Source: Candida dubliniensis CD36 (Eukaryota; Ascomycota; Pichiomycetes; Serinales; Debaryomycetaceae). From it: DNA of 64,000 nucleotides. Position numbers and translations under genes: made by a program. Where the stretch lies: NCBI RefSeq assembly GCF_000026945.1, contig NC_012860.1, forward strand, positions 1,922,001 to 1,986,000, given 5' to 3'. Below, one piece after another: positions 19,703 to 29,792 of this stretch (positions are counted from its first letter, which is position 1; each line of letters opens with the position of its first letter). The notes beneath the pieces are model-generated. The model was not told the origin of the DNA and did not search any database. It saw only the letters and a program-made list of their open reading frames with translations.

Positions 19703-20504
19703 ATGAGTGAAAGAATGTATGTATGATATAAAATGATACTTGAAAAACAAAAAAAAACAACTAATCAACTAACCATTAATCAGAATAAAAAGGTCTTTAT
19801 TATACAACCTGGAATCTGATTATGATTCTGATACTTCAGATTATGTTGCACCAAAATTAGAATTTGAACTTAAGGAAGTTGAGGAAAACGATAGCGAATT
19901 AAATAATGAAGATAACAAAGAAAAAGTACAAGAATCAAATGGTTCAGATAACGAATTTGAATTTCCTTTGTTTGCTACCAATGAGACTGTTGTTGAAGAT
20001 CGAGGTCGAAGTAAAGAGCCCAAACCATCAATAATAAAAGTTTCACTCCGGGAACAATCTGAAGAAAGAATCAACAATGAGAGACCAGACTCCTTTTATT
20101 TTGCCAAATATACAGACAAAGAAAGAGAACAATTCCAACAATGTGCAGTCACCAGTCATGATATTTACAAACAGATATATACCCTTGATCTTCAACCATG
20201 GAAGTGCCTAAATTTAAAAGAACATAATGCACAAATAGAGAACGAAATTGCTAAACGAAGAGCCAAATGTAGCAAGAACAGACCAGGTAAGAAGAAAAGA
20301 CAATTAAAGATTGTGTGCCGCCAAAGAAGGTTAGAAAAAGCTAAGATGAAAAAACTAGAGGAAGAAAAATTGAAAAAATTAATGAAAAAACAGAAGTTTC
20401 AACAAAGGTTCAATGGTAAGCCCAATCAAAGACAAAGAAAAGGCCGAAAACCATTGGATGGGAATAAAAAACAACCGTCTAAACCAAAATATAGAACTGA
20501 ATAG
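19703..20504 (+). CDS. Small basic protein of unknown function (DUF2011-like), one intron
   Basis: Two exons: 19703-19716 and 19784-20504, 244 residues. Exon 1 is only 14 bases (MSER plus two bases). The 67-base intron 19717-19783 has GTATGT, an AACTAAC branch site and a TCAG end. The split codon AT|A keeps the frame and adds about 60 acidic residues (starting IKRSLLYN) before the next in-frame ATG at 19968. The N-terminus is acidic and Ser-rich. The middle carries RPDSFYFAKYTDKEREQF and LDLQPWKCLNLKEHNAQI. The C-terminus is a long Lys/Arg-rich helix suggestive of a nucleolar or RNA-binding role. The middle resembles the fungal DUF2011 family. Function is unknown. Confidence 0.75.
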
Positions 20505-20706
20505 TTATTATTTTTATTACATAAACTAAATGTTATTGTAGAAAGTAGTGTGTTGGTGGCACAAATAAAACATAAACAAAAAAAAAAAAACCGAGAATGA
20601 ACTTGAATATTTATCAACCACAATCTCTGCGTTAATTTCTTTTTCTAGTAACTATTGATGCTTTGCTAATTTTATTACAGAATATAGTCCTACATTTAAT
20701 TCATAG

Positions 20707-21882
20707 ATGACAAGCCAAAATACGGAGTACCAATCCAATGAATTAGAGGATTTTGAAGCTTTTTTGGAGACAAACTTTGAACCTCAACAATTTGCGAACG
20801 AATTACTTCTAGCAACCAATGGACAAGAAAACCCACATTTAGACTTAGTAACGCCAATAAAGAAATTGAAGTTTGACATTCAAGAGTGTGATAAAAGAAT
20901 TGAAAAGATATCATCTTCAAATTACTCATCTTTGATATCAAACTTCCAGAAAATCACCGAGTATCAAAAGATTTTGACATCACAGGTAAACCCCAGCCTC
21001 GAAAGAATCAATGTACCTTTTAAACGAATCAAGCAAGAAGTTGTCGAGCCGTTTGACGAGGCAATGAAACTAAATAAAGCATTGAAGAGAATCCATCTAA
21101 CATTAGAGTTGTTGCGGACCACAAGCTTTTTTGTTTTCATTATTCAACAAATAGAAGAATTGACAAGTGTTCTGAACGAAAGAGATTTGGTGAGGTTGGC
21201 TAAACTACATATCCAAATCAATAAAATGTATCAGGATGCGACCAACGAAAAAGGTGCTGAGATAAATGTATTATCAGTTAAATTGATTCGTGATTATCAG
21301 TCCATTGCCATATCAAAGAAATCAAGTATGCTCTCCCAGTGCATTGATGTCGTTAGCGGTGATTTCAGACACCCTTCAACCCTTGAACGCAAGAACCTGA
21401 AATTACATTCCCATTTATCTGCCTTGTATTTATTGAATAGAGATGAGTTTTTCAATGTTTTTGATCGTTCAACTATCACTAGAAAAGTGCAATCTGCTTC
21501 AGCTCAACTATCACGAGCATTGCAATCACCAAGAAATTTTACCGCAATCATTACAGAAGTTAAAGAAGAATCAAGTGAGTATTTTACTAAATTGAGTGAC
21601 ATCTTGAGTGATTGGAAATCTGAAAATGATGATGATAAAGGGACTTTTCTAGAAATCGTTTTGAATTATTACAAACTGCAATCATTAACTGAGTTGTTTT
21701 GGTCAAAATTAAATCAGAAATTTAAGAAAAGCATAGTAGCAGCAATGGCCAGGGGAGGACCAATTGCGAAAAATTTGAAGATTTACTATTCTGGTCTAAA
21801 AGCATCAGTGCTGGAGACATTCAAGTCAGAAGAAGAGAGAAGCATGTTACTAGATTCATTGTCAATGATAGAGTATAAGTAA
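20707..21882 (+). CDS. COG5: Conserved oligomeric Golgi complex subunit 5
   Basis: 391 residues, close to yeast Cog5. The COG tether acts in retrograde vesicle traffic within the Golgi. The N-terminus LEDFEAFLETNFEPQQFANE is the clearest signature; the family starts with an acidic DFE-x-FL helix that packs with Cog7-type subunits. A coiled-coil helical bundle follows (about 55-160), with LKRIHLTLELLRTTSFFVFI. The remainder is an all-helical CATCHR-type rod. No membrane segment is present, as expected for a peripheral complex. Confidence 0.85.
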   Translation: MTSQNTEYQSNELEDFEAFLETNFEPQQFANELLLATNGQENPHLDLVTPIKKLKFDIQECDKRIEKISSSNYSSLISNFQKITEYQKILTSQVNPSLERINVPFKRIKQEVVEPFDEAMKLNKALKRIHLTLELLRTTSFFVFIIQQIEELTSVLNERDLVRLAKLHIQINKMYQDATNEKGAEINVLSVKLIRDYQSIAISKKSSMLSQCIDVVSGDFRHPSTLERKNLKLHSHLSALYLLNRDEFFNVFDRSTITRKVQSASAQLSRALQSPRNFTAIITEVKEESSEYFTKLSDILSDWKSENDDDKGTFLEIVLNYYKLQSLTELFWSKLNQKFKKSIVAAMARGGPIAKNLKIYYSGLKASVLETFKSEEERSMLLDSLSMIEYK

Positions 21883-22094
21883 ATAGACCAAGTTAGGAAT
21901 AAACACAAAAGTAACCCATATATACCAGAACATGCGTGTTATAGTGCATTTTGGACTACTGTCTCCTCCCTCTATTCATTCCATGTTATTCTTTTTTTCG
22001 TTTACTTCGTAGTACCATTATTACAGAATAAACAGTATATATTCCAACTCGGACTAGAGACCAACTAACAAATAATAATAATAAAAAAAAAAAC

Positions 22095-24887
22095 CTATTG
22101 AGAAACTTTAGATTTCAAAGAAGTTAAGAAATCTCTATACGATGGTTCGCTGCCGGTTTTATCTTCTACCAAGCAGCTTGAAGCCCACATTCTCAAAGCC
22201 ATTAAATCACGTTGTTGTGAGATTTCAATTGGCTCATTTGATGAAGCACCAACAACAACATAAAGATTTTTCCAAATAATTGAATCGTTTTGTTCTCTGA
22301 TCTTTCCAATAATTTGACGAACTCTGTAGTTGAATTCAGACTCTTCGAGGGAAAACTCAGGCAACTCAGTTTTTCCCGTTGGAATTTCATACAAGTTCTC
22401 AGTACCAAACAAGTCTTGTACTAAACCTGGCACAACATTACCAGATACCCATAAGAACAACTCACTGCCATTATCAATCAAGTACAAACCATAATTTTCC
22501 CATGAAGCTTTGGAATCATTGATTGGATCAGGAAGAACAACATCAATTTCAGCTCCGGTACCTTCTTCTTCATCCTCTTCATCCTCTTTGACTCCTGGCA
22601 AACCACAAGTATCAGGCATGTTATGCAATGAATATACGGTTGGATAAATGGATTTGATCAATTGAGGAATTGGAGATGATCCCAAATTATTTAAGGCTGC
22701 TGCTCTGTGGTCCGATGGAACCCTCTCACCTCTGAAAGCCAAATGCTTGGTCAAACAGAACAAAAGTAATGGCAACATTCTCAAATTAGTCGAGATTTGT
22801 AATGGTGAAGCACCAGAAACGTTTCCGGCAACCAATTCCTTTCTGTAAACGTTCAATATGTCGACAACTCTAGCAATCAAATATTCTCTAGCTTCTGGCA
22901 ACGAGCTGGACAACGCCTTTTCAATAGCCTTATGCGTGAAATAGTTTGTGATCGCTAACTGATCTGCAGAGGCATAAATGTCTACCAACTTAGATGATGT
23001 TGGCAAAGCCAAGTTCATAACTCTAATTCTTCTCTCTCCAAAGCATGTGGAATGTAAAACAGCGGCTTGGAAGTAAACCACAGGCTTGTTAATAGTTTCC
23101 TCGATTGACATTTCAATAAGATAAGATTGATCTCTTGGGAAAGTTGGGAAGGAGCACAAATCAGACGAACGGTTAAAGAAATTTCCGTAGAATGATGACA
23201 TTCTGAATCCAGTGGAGCCTCTCACTCTTAAAACGGCTTCAAGGGCAATGTCTTGTGATAAATGATCACTAACTTCTTTAGATAATTTGGCAACGTCCTC
23301 GTATTTATTGCTAGTCCAGGCTGGGTAGAAATGGGTTTGCCCGGCAGTATATCTTGCCAAATTTGACAAAGTGGCAACATCTTGATATGCAGAAGAAGTC
23401 AAAAACAAATCAACTGTAACCTGTGAAGAATTGCATGTGACTGCAAACGACTTGTAAAAACTATCAGCTGGTGTCAATAAAGCCTTTGCTTCCTTAGCCT
23501 TACCTGCAACGCTGGCTTCGTCTCTGACGCTCAACTTACCTTCGCCAATATTTGGTAAAGTGGCAGCAAAGCAGACTAATTTACCACCAATGTTGCTTAT
23601 CATTTTATGACCTGCTTTCAAAGCTGGACCCAATGCGAAACCTTGGTTGGCATTACTTTCAAAATAAGAAGGAAAGTCCAACAATAATTTCTCGATTGCT
23701 TCTCTATTCTCATCCAAATTGACCAACAAACCACCTGGGGATGGCAAGAATGGCTCGTCTATATCTGCAACAACCAAAATCTCGGTACCTTCTAATCCTT
23801 CATTGAAACGGATATAATGTAAGTTAGAGTCGACACCAATGAATGAAACTCTAGCAGTTTTGTTTTGGTTAGGAATTCTATCTAAACTTTCCAAAATAGT
23901 TCTGGTTATGGTACCAGTTAAGCCACTTTGAATAGCATGTACAGAAACATCAATAATAAATGTGTAAACAATTGGCTGTGGGGCTCTTGCCATGTATTCT
24001 TTTGGAGCAATAAACTCGACAACTGAATGATTCAACTCAACCCTGTCAAATTTGTTTTTGACTTGTCCACTGATTTCGTCATAGTCAAAAGCACTTGGAA
24101 TGTCGTTCAACAAATTACAAAAGTTACATCTCCAACGTCTACCGTTCTCAGCTAAAGTAACAAACGGGTTGATGTAACCACGACAACGACGACATCTACT
24201 GATAACAGTATCACAGGTGACTGGGATGTTTTCGCTTTCGATTTTTAAAGCGTTGTAAGGATTAACAACAATAGCTAATGGTAACTTTGACTTCTTCAAG
24301 AGAGAAGAATTGGTTGGCACCACATTCAAAGTTGATCTAAAATATTCAGGAAGTGCATTCGCGGTTTTAGATGCTGGAATCAAAGTTGCATTATCTGGTA
24401 ATGTTATTGGTGGAGGTTGGAAAGACAATTCGGCAATTGGTGGTGGAAGGTCTCTTGATAAATCAGTAGTATACAAAGCATTCAATTGAGCACCTAAGCC
24501 AATGTTGTTCTGTTGGCCATATCCTCCGTATCCAGCTCCACCAGCAGGCACTGATGATGGTGGAATACCGCCTTGTCCGTAAACAGCAGTATTTGCTTGG
24601 GGCTGGGGCTGGTATGGATCATAACTGAGTTGAGGTGATTGTTGGGGCTGGCCAGATTGTTGATATGGATATTGAGGAGCTTGTGGCACGCCTGCTGGCC
24701 CTACTCCACCAATATTCATTTGCTGAAATTGACCTTGCATTTGGTCGACTCCATATTGTTGCACCGGTTGTTGCATTGGTTGTTGTTGTTGTTGTTGTTG
24801 AAATTGGTTAGGGACAGGTGGTGTAGCCATTCCAGTCGGTCCCGTGGCATACTGAGGTTGTGGATATGCTCTTCTTCTACCAGACAT
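22095..24887 (-). CDS. SEC24: COPII coat cargo-binding subunit Sec24
   Basis: 930 residues, the normal length. Sec24 pairs with Sec23 and selects cargo for ER exit vesicles. A Gln/Pro-rich disordered N-terminus (about 10-130) is followed by the four-cysteine zinc finger (Cys232, Cys235, Cys254, Cys257; [14 protein letters not shown] and RWRCNFC). Next come the vWA-like trunk (about 290-530: [20 protein letters not shown]), beta-sandwich and helical domains (about 540-770), and a gelsolin fold (about 790-920: [20 protein letters not shown]). The polyQ is encoded by CAA repeats. The helical domain carries an acidic insert EEDEEEGTG near 750. Confidence 0.95.
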   Translation of the reverse strand: MSGRRRAYPQPQYATGPTGMATPPVPNQFQQQQQQQPMQQPVQQYGVDQMQGQFQQMNIGGVGPAGVPQAPQYPYQQSGQPQQSPQLSYDPYQPQPQANTAVYGQGGIPPSSVPAGGAGYGGYGQQNNIGLGAQLNALYTTDLSRDLPPPIAELSFQPPPITLPDNATLIPASKTANALPEYFRSTLNVVPTNSSLLKKSKLPLAIVVNPYNALKIESENIPVTCDTVISRCRRCRGYINPFVTLAENGRRWRCNFCNLLNDIPSAFDYDEISGQVKNKFDRVELNHSVVEFIAPKEYMARAPQPIVYTFIIDVSVHAIQSGLTGTITRTILESLDRIPNQNKTARVSFIGVDSNLHYIRFNEGLEGTEILVVADIDEPFLPSPGGLLVNLDENREAIEKLLLDFPSYFESNANQGFALGPALKAGHKMISNIGGKLVCFAATLPNIGEGKLSVRDEASVAGKAKEAKALLTPADSFYKSFAVTCNSSQVTVDLFLTSSAYQDVATLSNLARYTAGQTHFYPAWTSNKYEDVAKLSKEVSDHLSQDIALEAVLRVRGSTGFRMSSFYGNFFNRSSDLCSFPTFPRDQSYLIEMSIEETINKPVVYFQAAVLHSTCFGERRIRVMNLALPTSSKLVDIYASADQLAITNYFTHKAIEKALSSSLPEAREYLIARVVDILNVYRKELVAGNVSGASPLQISTNLRMLPLLLFCLTKHLAFRGERVPSDHRAAALNNLGSSPIPQLIKSIYPTVYSLHNMPDTCGLPGVKEDEEDEEEGTGAEIDVVLPDPINDSKASWENYGLYLIDNGSELFLWVSGNVVPGLVQDLFGTENLYEIPTGKTELPEFSLEESEFNYRVRQIIGKIREQNDSIIWKNLYVVVGASSNEPIEISQQRDLMALRMWASSCLVEDKTGSEPSYRDFLTSLKSKVSQ

Positions 24888-25282
24888 GTTTAAACAATTG
24901 ATGTAAATAAAAAGAAAGTCACAACTATGTAATATGAAACCAAAGGGAAAAAAAAAAAAGAACGACTGAAAATATACGGTGTGATTTGTTTAATTTTTCC
25001 AACCTTTTTTTTTTTTCAAGCACTTTCAATATGTTGTTTTTGTTTGTTCATTTTACTTGTGGTACGTGGTCAAAAAAAAAAATATATAGTCAACATCAAA
25101 CAAATACACGACTGTTTCATATGGTAGCACTGCTTGGCACGTGAGTGTAGGTACAAATGATTTGATAGCCATCATCATAATTCAAATTCTGTTATCACAC
25201 TTTTAGATGCAAGTTTTTTTTTTTTTTTTTCTTTCAACTCTTTCTTTTCTATTTTTTGGGAAAGGGGTTTTAGAAAGCTAAT
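24888..25282. promoter_or_regulatory. Divergent SEC24/YMC carrier intergenic region with E-box
   Basis: About 395 bases serving both promoters. A CACGTG E-box lies at 25138-25143. A and T tracts lie near 24948-24959, 25005-25017 and 25214-25230. No gene. Confidence 0.55.
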
Positions 25283-26191
25283 ATGTCAGAAGCCAATGCA
25301 GTCTTAGATACAGAAAACACCAAGACAGTTGACAATTCTTTGACAAGAAAACTCAAAGATATCGCAGCTGGTTTTGTGGGTGGTGCAACACAAGTGTTAA
25401 TTGGTCAACCAGCTGATCTTGTTAAAATAAGATTGCAGACAACATCAGCTACATCTTCTTTTCAGGTCATTAAAAATGTCATCAAGAATGAAGGAATTTT
25501 GGCTTTTTACAAAGGGACTTTACCTCCATTATTTGGGGTTGGTGTCTGTGTGTCCCTTCAATTTTATGGATTCCACGAGACAAAGAGACAAATTTTACAA
25601 TACACGGGCCAGCCAAGCTTGAATTTATGGCCACAAACCTATATTGCTGGGGCAATGGCTGGTGTGGTGAATACCCCTGTCACATCTCCGGTGGAACAAT
25701 TGCGTATATTGAGTCAATCATCAGGGAAACCGGTCTCCTTGCGTGAAACTGTTAGCAAAATATATAGAGAACAGGGTGTTGTCAATGGTATTTATAGAGG
25801 GTTTGGGATAACATTAATTCGTGAAATACAAGCGTATGGTGTTTGGTTTTTGACATATGAAGCTTTGATTCAAAAAATAATCGACTTGCAACATTATAAA
25901 TGTCGTGATCAAATAAGCACACCAGAATTGTTGGCTAGTGGGGCTATTGCAGGAAACGCATTGTGGCTTCTGTCGTACCCACTAGATGTTATAAAGTCTA
26001 ATATACAGAGCGATGGGTTTGGGAAAGAAAGCAAATTTGGTGGCAGCGCTTTAAAGGCTATGAAATATATTTATTCAAATCATGGATTAAGAGGTTTCTG
26101 GAGAGGTATTGTACCATGTCTTTTAAGAGCTGTACCTTGTAGTGCGGGTACATTTGCTAGTGTTGAATTGGCGTTACGATTGATGGGATAG
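25283..26191 (+). CDS. YMC1: Mitochondrial carrier family protein, Ymc1/Ymc2 type
   Basis: 302 residues with three tandem carrier repeats, placing it in the inner mitochondrial membrane. The signature P-x-[DE]-x-x-[KR] appears as PADLVKIRLQ (about 43), PVEQLRILSQ (about 137) and PLDVIKSNIQ (about 235). The glycine-rich helices AAGFVGGATQVLIGQ and ASGAIAGNALWLLSYPLDVI match yeast Ymc1/Ymc2, as do GVGVCVSLQF and GTFASVELALRLMG. The second repeat's signature lacks the usual RLQ, having ILSQSSG. Substrate is not settled; Ymc1 has been linked to glutamate and oleate metabolism. It could equally be the YMC2 counterpart. Confidence 0.8.
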   Translation: MSEANAVLDTENTKTVDNSLTRKLKDIAAGFVGGATQVLIGQPADLVKIRLQTTSATSSFQVIKNVIKNEGILAFYKGTLPPLFGVGVCVSLQFYGFHETKRQILQYTGQPSLNLWPQTYIAGAMAGVVNTPVTSPVEQLRILSQSSGKPVSLRETVSKIYREQGVVNGIYRGFGITLIREIQAYGVWFLTYEALIQKIIDLQHYKCRDQISTPELLASGAIAGNALWLLSYPLDVIKSNIQSDGFGKESKFGGSALKAMKYIYSNHGLRGFWRGIVPCLLRAVPCSAGTFASVELALRLMG

Positions 26192-26598
26192 CAGTTTCCA
26201 GATACTGATCGAGCGTAACATACATACAATTTAAGTATTATATTTCTCCAATTTGTATTTATTATTTCATTTCGACTTTTTATCTACGTATTGACAGAGT
26301 TGATTGTTTACTCTCTTGTTGTATTAAAATTGAAAAAGTTCGGTGCTATTGTTATGCCAAAAATTAGTAAAAATAAACTCGGCCAAACTACAAATCGTAT
26401 ACCAAAGATCTTCAAAGCACGACACGGACTATAGTGGTTTTCTCTTATTTAATCAAGTTCGAATATTAACTAGTCTTGTTACTTTTTTGACACTAAAAAC
26501 ATACACCTTCTCATATTGTTTTAGTGTGTGTAATGTGTGTGTGTAATGTATGTGCGTGTGTGTGTTTTTTTTTCACCATATTTTTTCCCCTTCATCTT
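26192..26598. other. Intergenic: carrier 3' flank and promoter of the next gene, with a GT repeat
   Basis: About 400 bases, no gene supported. An imperfect (GT)n microsatellite, interrupted by AATGT, occupies about 26525-26566, directly before a T tract and the next start codon. Confidence 0.6.
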
Positions 26599-27711
26599 AT
26601 GAGACCATTCGATTTCTCTTCTCTTCCTGCAGAATCTCAAAAATCAATTTGTCAAGCACTAATGTTAAATGTTAGACCACCTAAGCTGGATATGACGTCG
26701 TCCTCATTAAAGTCTGCCACAAGGTTTTTTTGGACAAGCACTATACGATCGAAAAACCGGAAGCAAGAGAATATTTCACTAGCTGCAGCTCTCAACTTAT
26801 TAGTCAAACCAACCGAACCCACCAAAACATACAAACCGTCTTTATACGACTCATTGACTAAAGGATCTGTCGAGGAGCAATTCAATAAAGTACCTATACA
26901 TGTGCCTATAGCGAACGATCATGTTTCTGATAAGTTCATTAGTAATATTTTGCACGGCATCAAATCATCCAATGTAGGCTCTAACCATCTTGGAGTTAAT
27001 TATTCACAACTTTATGAAATGAACCGTATTGATTTGAGTGCCTTTATAGCAAATGTTGATAGTCAGGAGATTTTATTTGATATCATGGAAACGTTCCTAA
27101 ATCATAACAAATTAACCCCTCGTGTTTTGACAGATATAATATTAAACAGGAAATTGCAGGATTTGGACAAATCACCCGTTGATTTGATAAATTTAAAACA
27201 ATTAACCAATTTTCAAGAGTTAGACGTCTACAAAATCCAGATCGTGTTGCTCAAGAAATATCATGATTTAAAACAGCCGTTAAATATTGTCAAGAATTTG
27301 AAGCATAATTTTGACACTATATATCTTCCCCTAATAGAGTCACGAAGATTAACTCCTTTTTACGAAAGGATTGTATGGCATTTCACTTTTGATTATTTAA
27401 ACCAATACAAGGAACCACATTATATTGAGGCATTGAACAATCTTAGAACAAGCTTTCTAATATGGGAAACAACTAAGAAAAGAAAGAGCACCCAGATAAG
27501 TCAGCAGATCTTGAACCTTCACAAGGATTTGAACGAATTACAAAGATCATTTTTGGAAACTGCAAGTAGTGTAGAAGATCCTACTCATATTTCGTCTCTA
27601 AGGAAATTATCGATGAAGTACAGGATATATGAATTGCATCCCGAGGATATAAAGCTGGAGAGTTTTAAAAAAGAATTTGGCAATTTAGTTTTACTGCTAA
27701 ATACGATATAG
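26599..27711 (+). CDS. Unrecognised protein, possibly mitochondrial
   Basis: 370 residues from the ATG at 26599. An in-frame ATG at 26524 would add a Cys-rich segment encoded by the GT microsatellite, so I reject it. I do not recognise the family. Residues 30-60 are basic with Ser/Arg (SSLKSATRFFWTSTIRSKNR). The rest reads as alternating amphipathic helices (LTDIILNRKLQDLDKSPVDL; KIQIVLLKKYHDLKQPLNIV), consistent with a helical-repeat protein of the mitochondrial expression type. There are no transmembrane segments, zinc motifs or catalytic signatures. Coding quality is good, with codon use like its neighbours. Confidence 0.65.
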   Translation: MRPFDFSSLPAESQKSICQALMLNVRPPKLDMTSSSLKSATRFFWTSTIRSKNRKQENISLAAALNLLVKPTEPTKTYKPSLYDSLTKGSVEEQFNKVPIHVPIANDHVSDKFISNILHGIKSSNVGSNHLGVNYSQLYEMNRIDLSAFIANVDSQEILFDIMETFLNHNKLTPRVLTDIILNRKLQDLDKSPVDLINLKQLTNFQELDVYKIQIVLLKKYHDLKQPLNIVKNLKHNFDTIYLPLIESRRLTPFYERIVWHFTFDYLNQYKEPHYIEALNNLRTSFLIWETTKKRKSTQISQQILNLHKDLNELQRSFLETASSVEDPTHISSLRKLSMKYRIYELHPEDIKLESFKKEFGNLVLLLNTI

Positions 27712-27965
27712 GCTTAGTAAATGTATTGGAGCCAATGGAGCTCGCTTATTGCAACTGTTTTTGCTCTATTTTTCTTGTGAGCAAATAGTTTGGGGAACCG
27801 AGTTTCCGTTAACGGAATGATCTAATTCTAGCCATTTTTTTTTTCTTTTCGAAAGACTTGATATATAAATAAAACCAATAAACCTCTTTCTCAAAAGGTA
27901 CGTTGTGTTAACCACTCTACTTTATAGAAAACTATTTGTACTGTTTGAAATTAAAATCCTGTGGA

Positions 27966-29018
27966 ATGAAGGTGATATCAGATCAAGCGGTGACAGAGTT
28001 TTTAAACAAAACTCTCTCAAAGGAATCAATTCTCAATTCATTTCAACAAACATTGCTCAAAAGTTTAACGACATATTCCCAAGATTCCGACCATATAGTA
28101 CCTCCTAGAACTGTTCAACCAAGCAACAATCCCAATTCAGACACCACGCACATATACATGCCATGCATATCTCCAGTTGAGGTGGGACTTAAGGTAATTA
28201 GTGGTGGTCCTGGAAACAATTCCAAGGGATTGGGATTTCAAGGATGTGTATTGATAATGGATGAAATAACCGGAGAATTGAAGGCCGTACTTAATGCCAA
28301 CACCTTGACAGCTTTTAGAACGGCATTGGCAAGCACCTTGGGTTTGACAAAATTGATCTCCCCTTTGAATGCAAAAATCTTACCGGAATTGACAGCTTTT
28401 GGTGTCGGTTTGCAAGCTTACTGGCATATCAAATTAGCCTTGTTGTTATATGAGGATAAAATCAAGCAAGTCAATATCTTAAATCGTACATTGAAAAACG
28501 CAGAGGCATTAGCAGCCAAACTTTCCAAAGAATTCAAAAACGTCAAGTTTAATGGTTTTCTGTACCAAGACGAATCTCTGGGATTCATTCCTCATGTTCA
28601 GAATAGTTCGATTATATTTGGTTGCACACCAGCAACATCTCCAATAATCAAGCAGGAATATTTGAACAAAAACTCAGAATTCCCCAAATTCATATCATTG
28701 ATCGGCTCTTACAAGCCTCATATGATTGAATTGGATTTGGATTTATGTAAAGATTTCAAGCAAAAGGGTATTTGCATCATAGTTGATTCCAAAGAACATA
28801 CATTGCATGAAGCTGGCGAGTTGATACAAGCAGAATTTAACGAGACCCAATTGATTGAAATCCATGAATTGTATTCTGATTTTGATGCTACTGTTACAGA
28901 TAAAAGTACTGGTATTACAGTGCAAAAGATCGTTGGTTTATCAATTATGGATTTATCCATCGGTAAAATGATTTCAAATGAAATCGGTAGTAATGCAGTT
29001 GTTGTTGATGACTTCTAA
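27966..29018 (+). CDS. Ornithine cyclodeaminase/mu-crystallin family protein
   Basis: 350 residues from the ATG at 27966; an in-frame ATG ten codons upstream (27936) is possible. The family binds NAD(P) and includes ornithine cyclodeaminases, ketimine reductases and mu-crystallin. Family landmarks are the substrate-side block GLKVISGGPGNNSKGLGFQG, the dimer/active-site helix NANTLTAFRTALASTLGLTK (typically D/N-x-x-x-LTA-x-RTAA), and the Rossmann turn AFGVGLQAYWH, corresponding to the usual G-x-G-x-Q-A-x-x-H. The later ISLIGSYKPHMIELD corresponds to the family G-x-x-x-P-x-x-x-E stretch. The real substrate is unknown; fungal members are mostly uncharacterised. Confidence 0.8.
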   Translation: MKVISDQAVTEFLNKTLSKESILNSFQQTLLKSLTTYSQDSDHIVPPRTVQPSNNPNSDTTHIYMPCISPVEVGLKVISGGPGNNSKGLGFQGCVLIMDEITGELKAVLNANTLTAFRTALASTLGLTKLISPLNAKILPELTAFGVGLQAYWHIKLALLLYEDKIKQVNILNRTLKNAEALAAKLSKEFKNVKFNGFLYQDESLGFIPHVQNSSIIFGCTPATSPIIKQEYLNKNSEFPKFISLIGSYKPHMIELDLDLCKDFKQKGICIIVDSKEHTLHEAGELIQAEFNETQLIEIHELYSDFDATVTDKSTGITVQKIVGLSIMDLSIGKMISNEIGSNAVVVDDF

Positions 29019-29220
29019 ACATTGAAAAAGGGAACTATTAAAGGAGTTAGTTTTCATATATAGGTGATATAAACCAATAGCGAGCTATAAATTTGTTAGC
29101 AACTATATACATTGGTTTATAAAGAGAAGACTTCAATAGATCTAAGCTACATCATGTAAGCATCACAAGGTTTGATGAATCAATTTCAATAACTCTCAAC
29201 AATTCTTCAAAATAGACAAA
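29019..29220. other. Intergenic spacer after the cyclodeaminase-like gene
   Basis: AT-rich 3' flank of the upstream gene and of the small minus-strand ORF. No motif stands out. Confidence 0.5.
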
Positions 29221-29328
29221 TCATCTACTACACATGATAATTGCCCAGAAAACAACACTAATGAAGAGAGCCTGAACTAAGTAGTAACGAGTTTTTGAGA
29301 AATATAAACCATCCTTCTTGATAGGCAT
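29221..29328 (-). CDS. Candidate 35-residue single-pass membrane peptide
   Basis: The minus strand reads ATG at 29328-29326 through TGA at 29223-29221, 35 residues. The N-terminus is polar and basic (MPIKKDGLYFSKTRYY). It is followed by a hydrophobic helix of about 15-17 residues (LVQALFISVVFWAII) and a short MCSR tail. This layout fits a small tail-anchored or organellar membrane subunit. It stands alone between the cyclodeaminase-like gene and PHO8, with about 460 bases upstream of it. I recognise no family. The codons look like those of real genes here, but such a short ORF can occur by chance. Confidence 0.35.
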   Translation of the reverse strand: MPIKKDGLYFSKTRYYLVQALFISVVFWAIIMCSR

Positions 29329-29792
29329 TTTTCTGTACGTTCTGCAATCAAGTTCGAATGATTAGTAATACATCTGGATTATAAAACCATTCTCCATTCA
29401 TTGTTTCCCTTGGTTTATTTGTTTCCTTAAGACTCAGGTTGACAGTCATTATACCCTATAGACCAATATAATATTTCAGATCAACATTTTTGTGCAATTT
29501 CAGTTGAATAAAAATAATTCGAAATTAACTTCGCGATAGCGGTAGCGGATCTTGGTTTCACTCTTCTTGATAGTACTATTGACTACTACTACTTATCAAT
29601 TTATTCTTTTTCTTTTTTTTTTTTTTTTTGACTTCAGCAGAACATCTTGGTCCACTTGACTCCACTCCACTACACACGTTCATACACACACACTTATAAT
29701 ATATTTTTTTCTTTTCTTCTTCACTCCTCTTTTTCTTCCACTTCAACACTTGTGTTTGATAAAGACAACTTTTTATTGCTATATATTCCATC
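29329..29792. other. Intergenic: PHO8 promoter and upstream of the small ORF
   Basis: About 460 bases with a T tract (29612-29630) and a short CA repeat (29683-29692) just upstream of PHO8. No clear Pho4 CACGTG/CACGTK site was found. Confidence 0.5.

Noticed and set aside
29346..29370. tRNA-like T-loop sequence (GTTCGAAT)
   Set aside because: No matching acceptor, D or anticodon stems around it on either strand.
29329..29450. Short minus-strand frame beginning ATGACTGTC upstream of the 35-codon ORF as its possible first exon
   Set aside because: No acceptable 5' splice site could be found that joins the two frames, so I kept the 35-codon ORF as a single-exon candidate.
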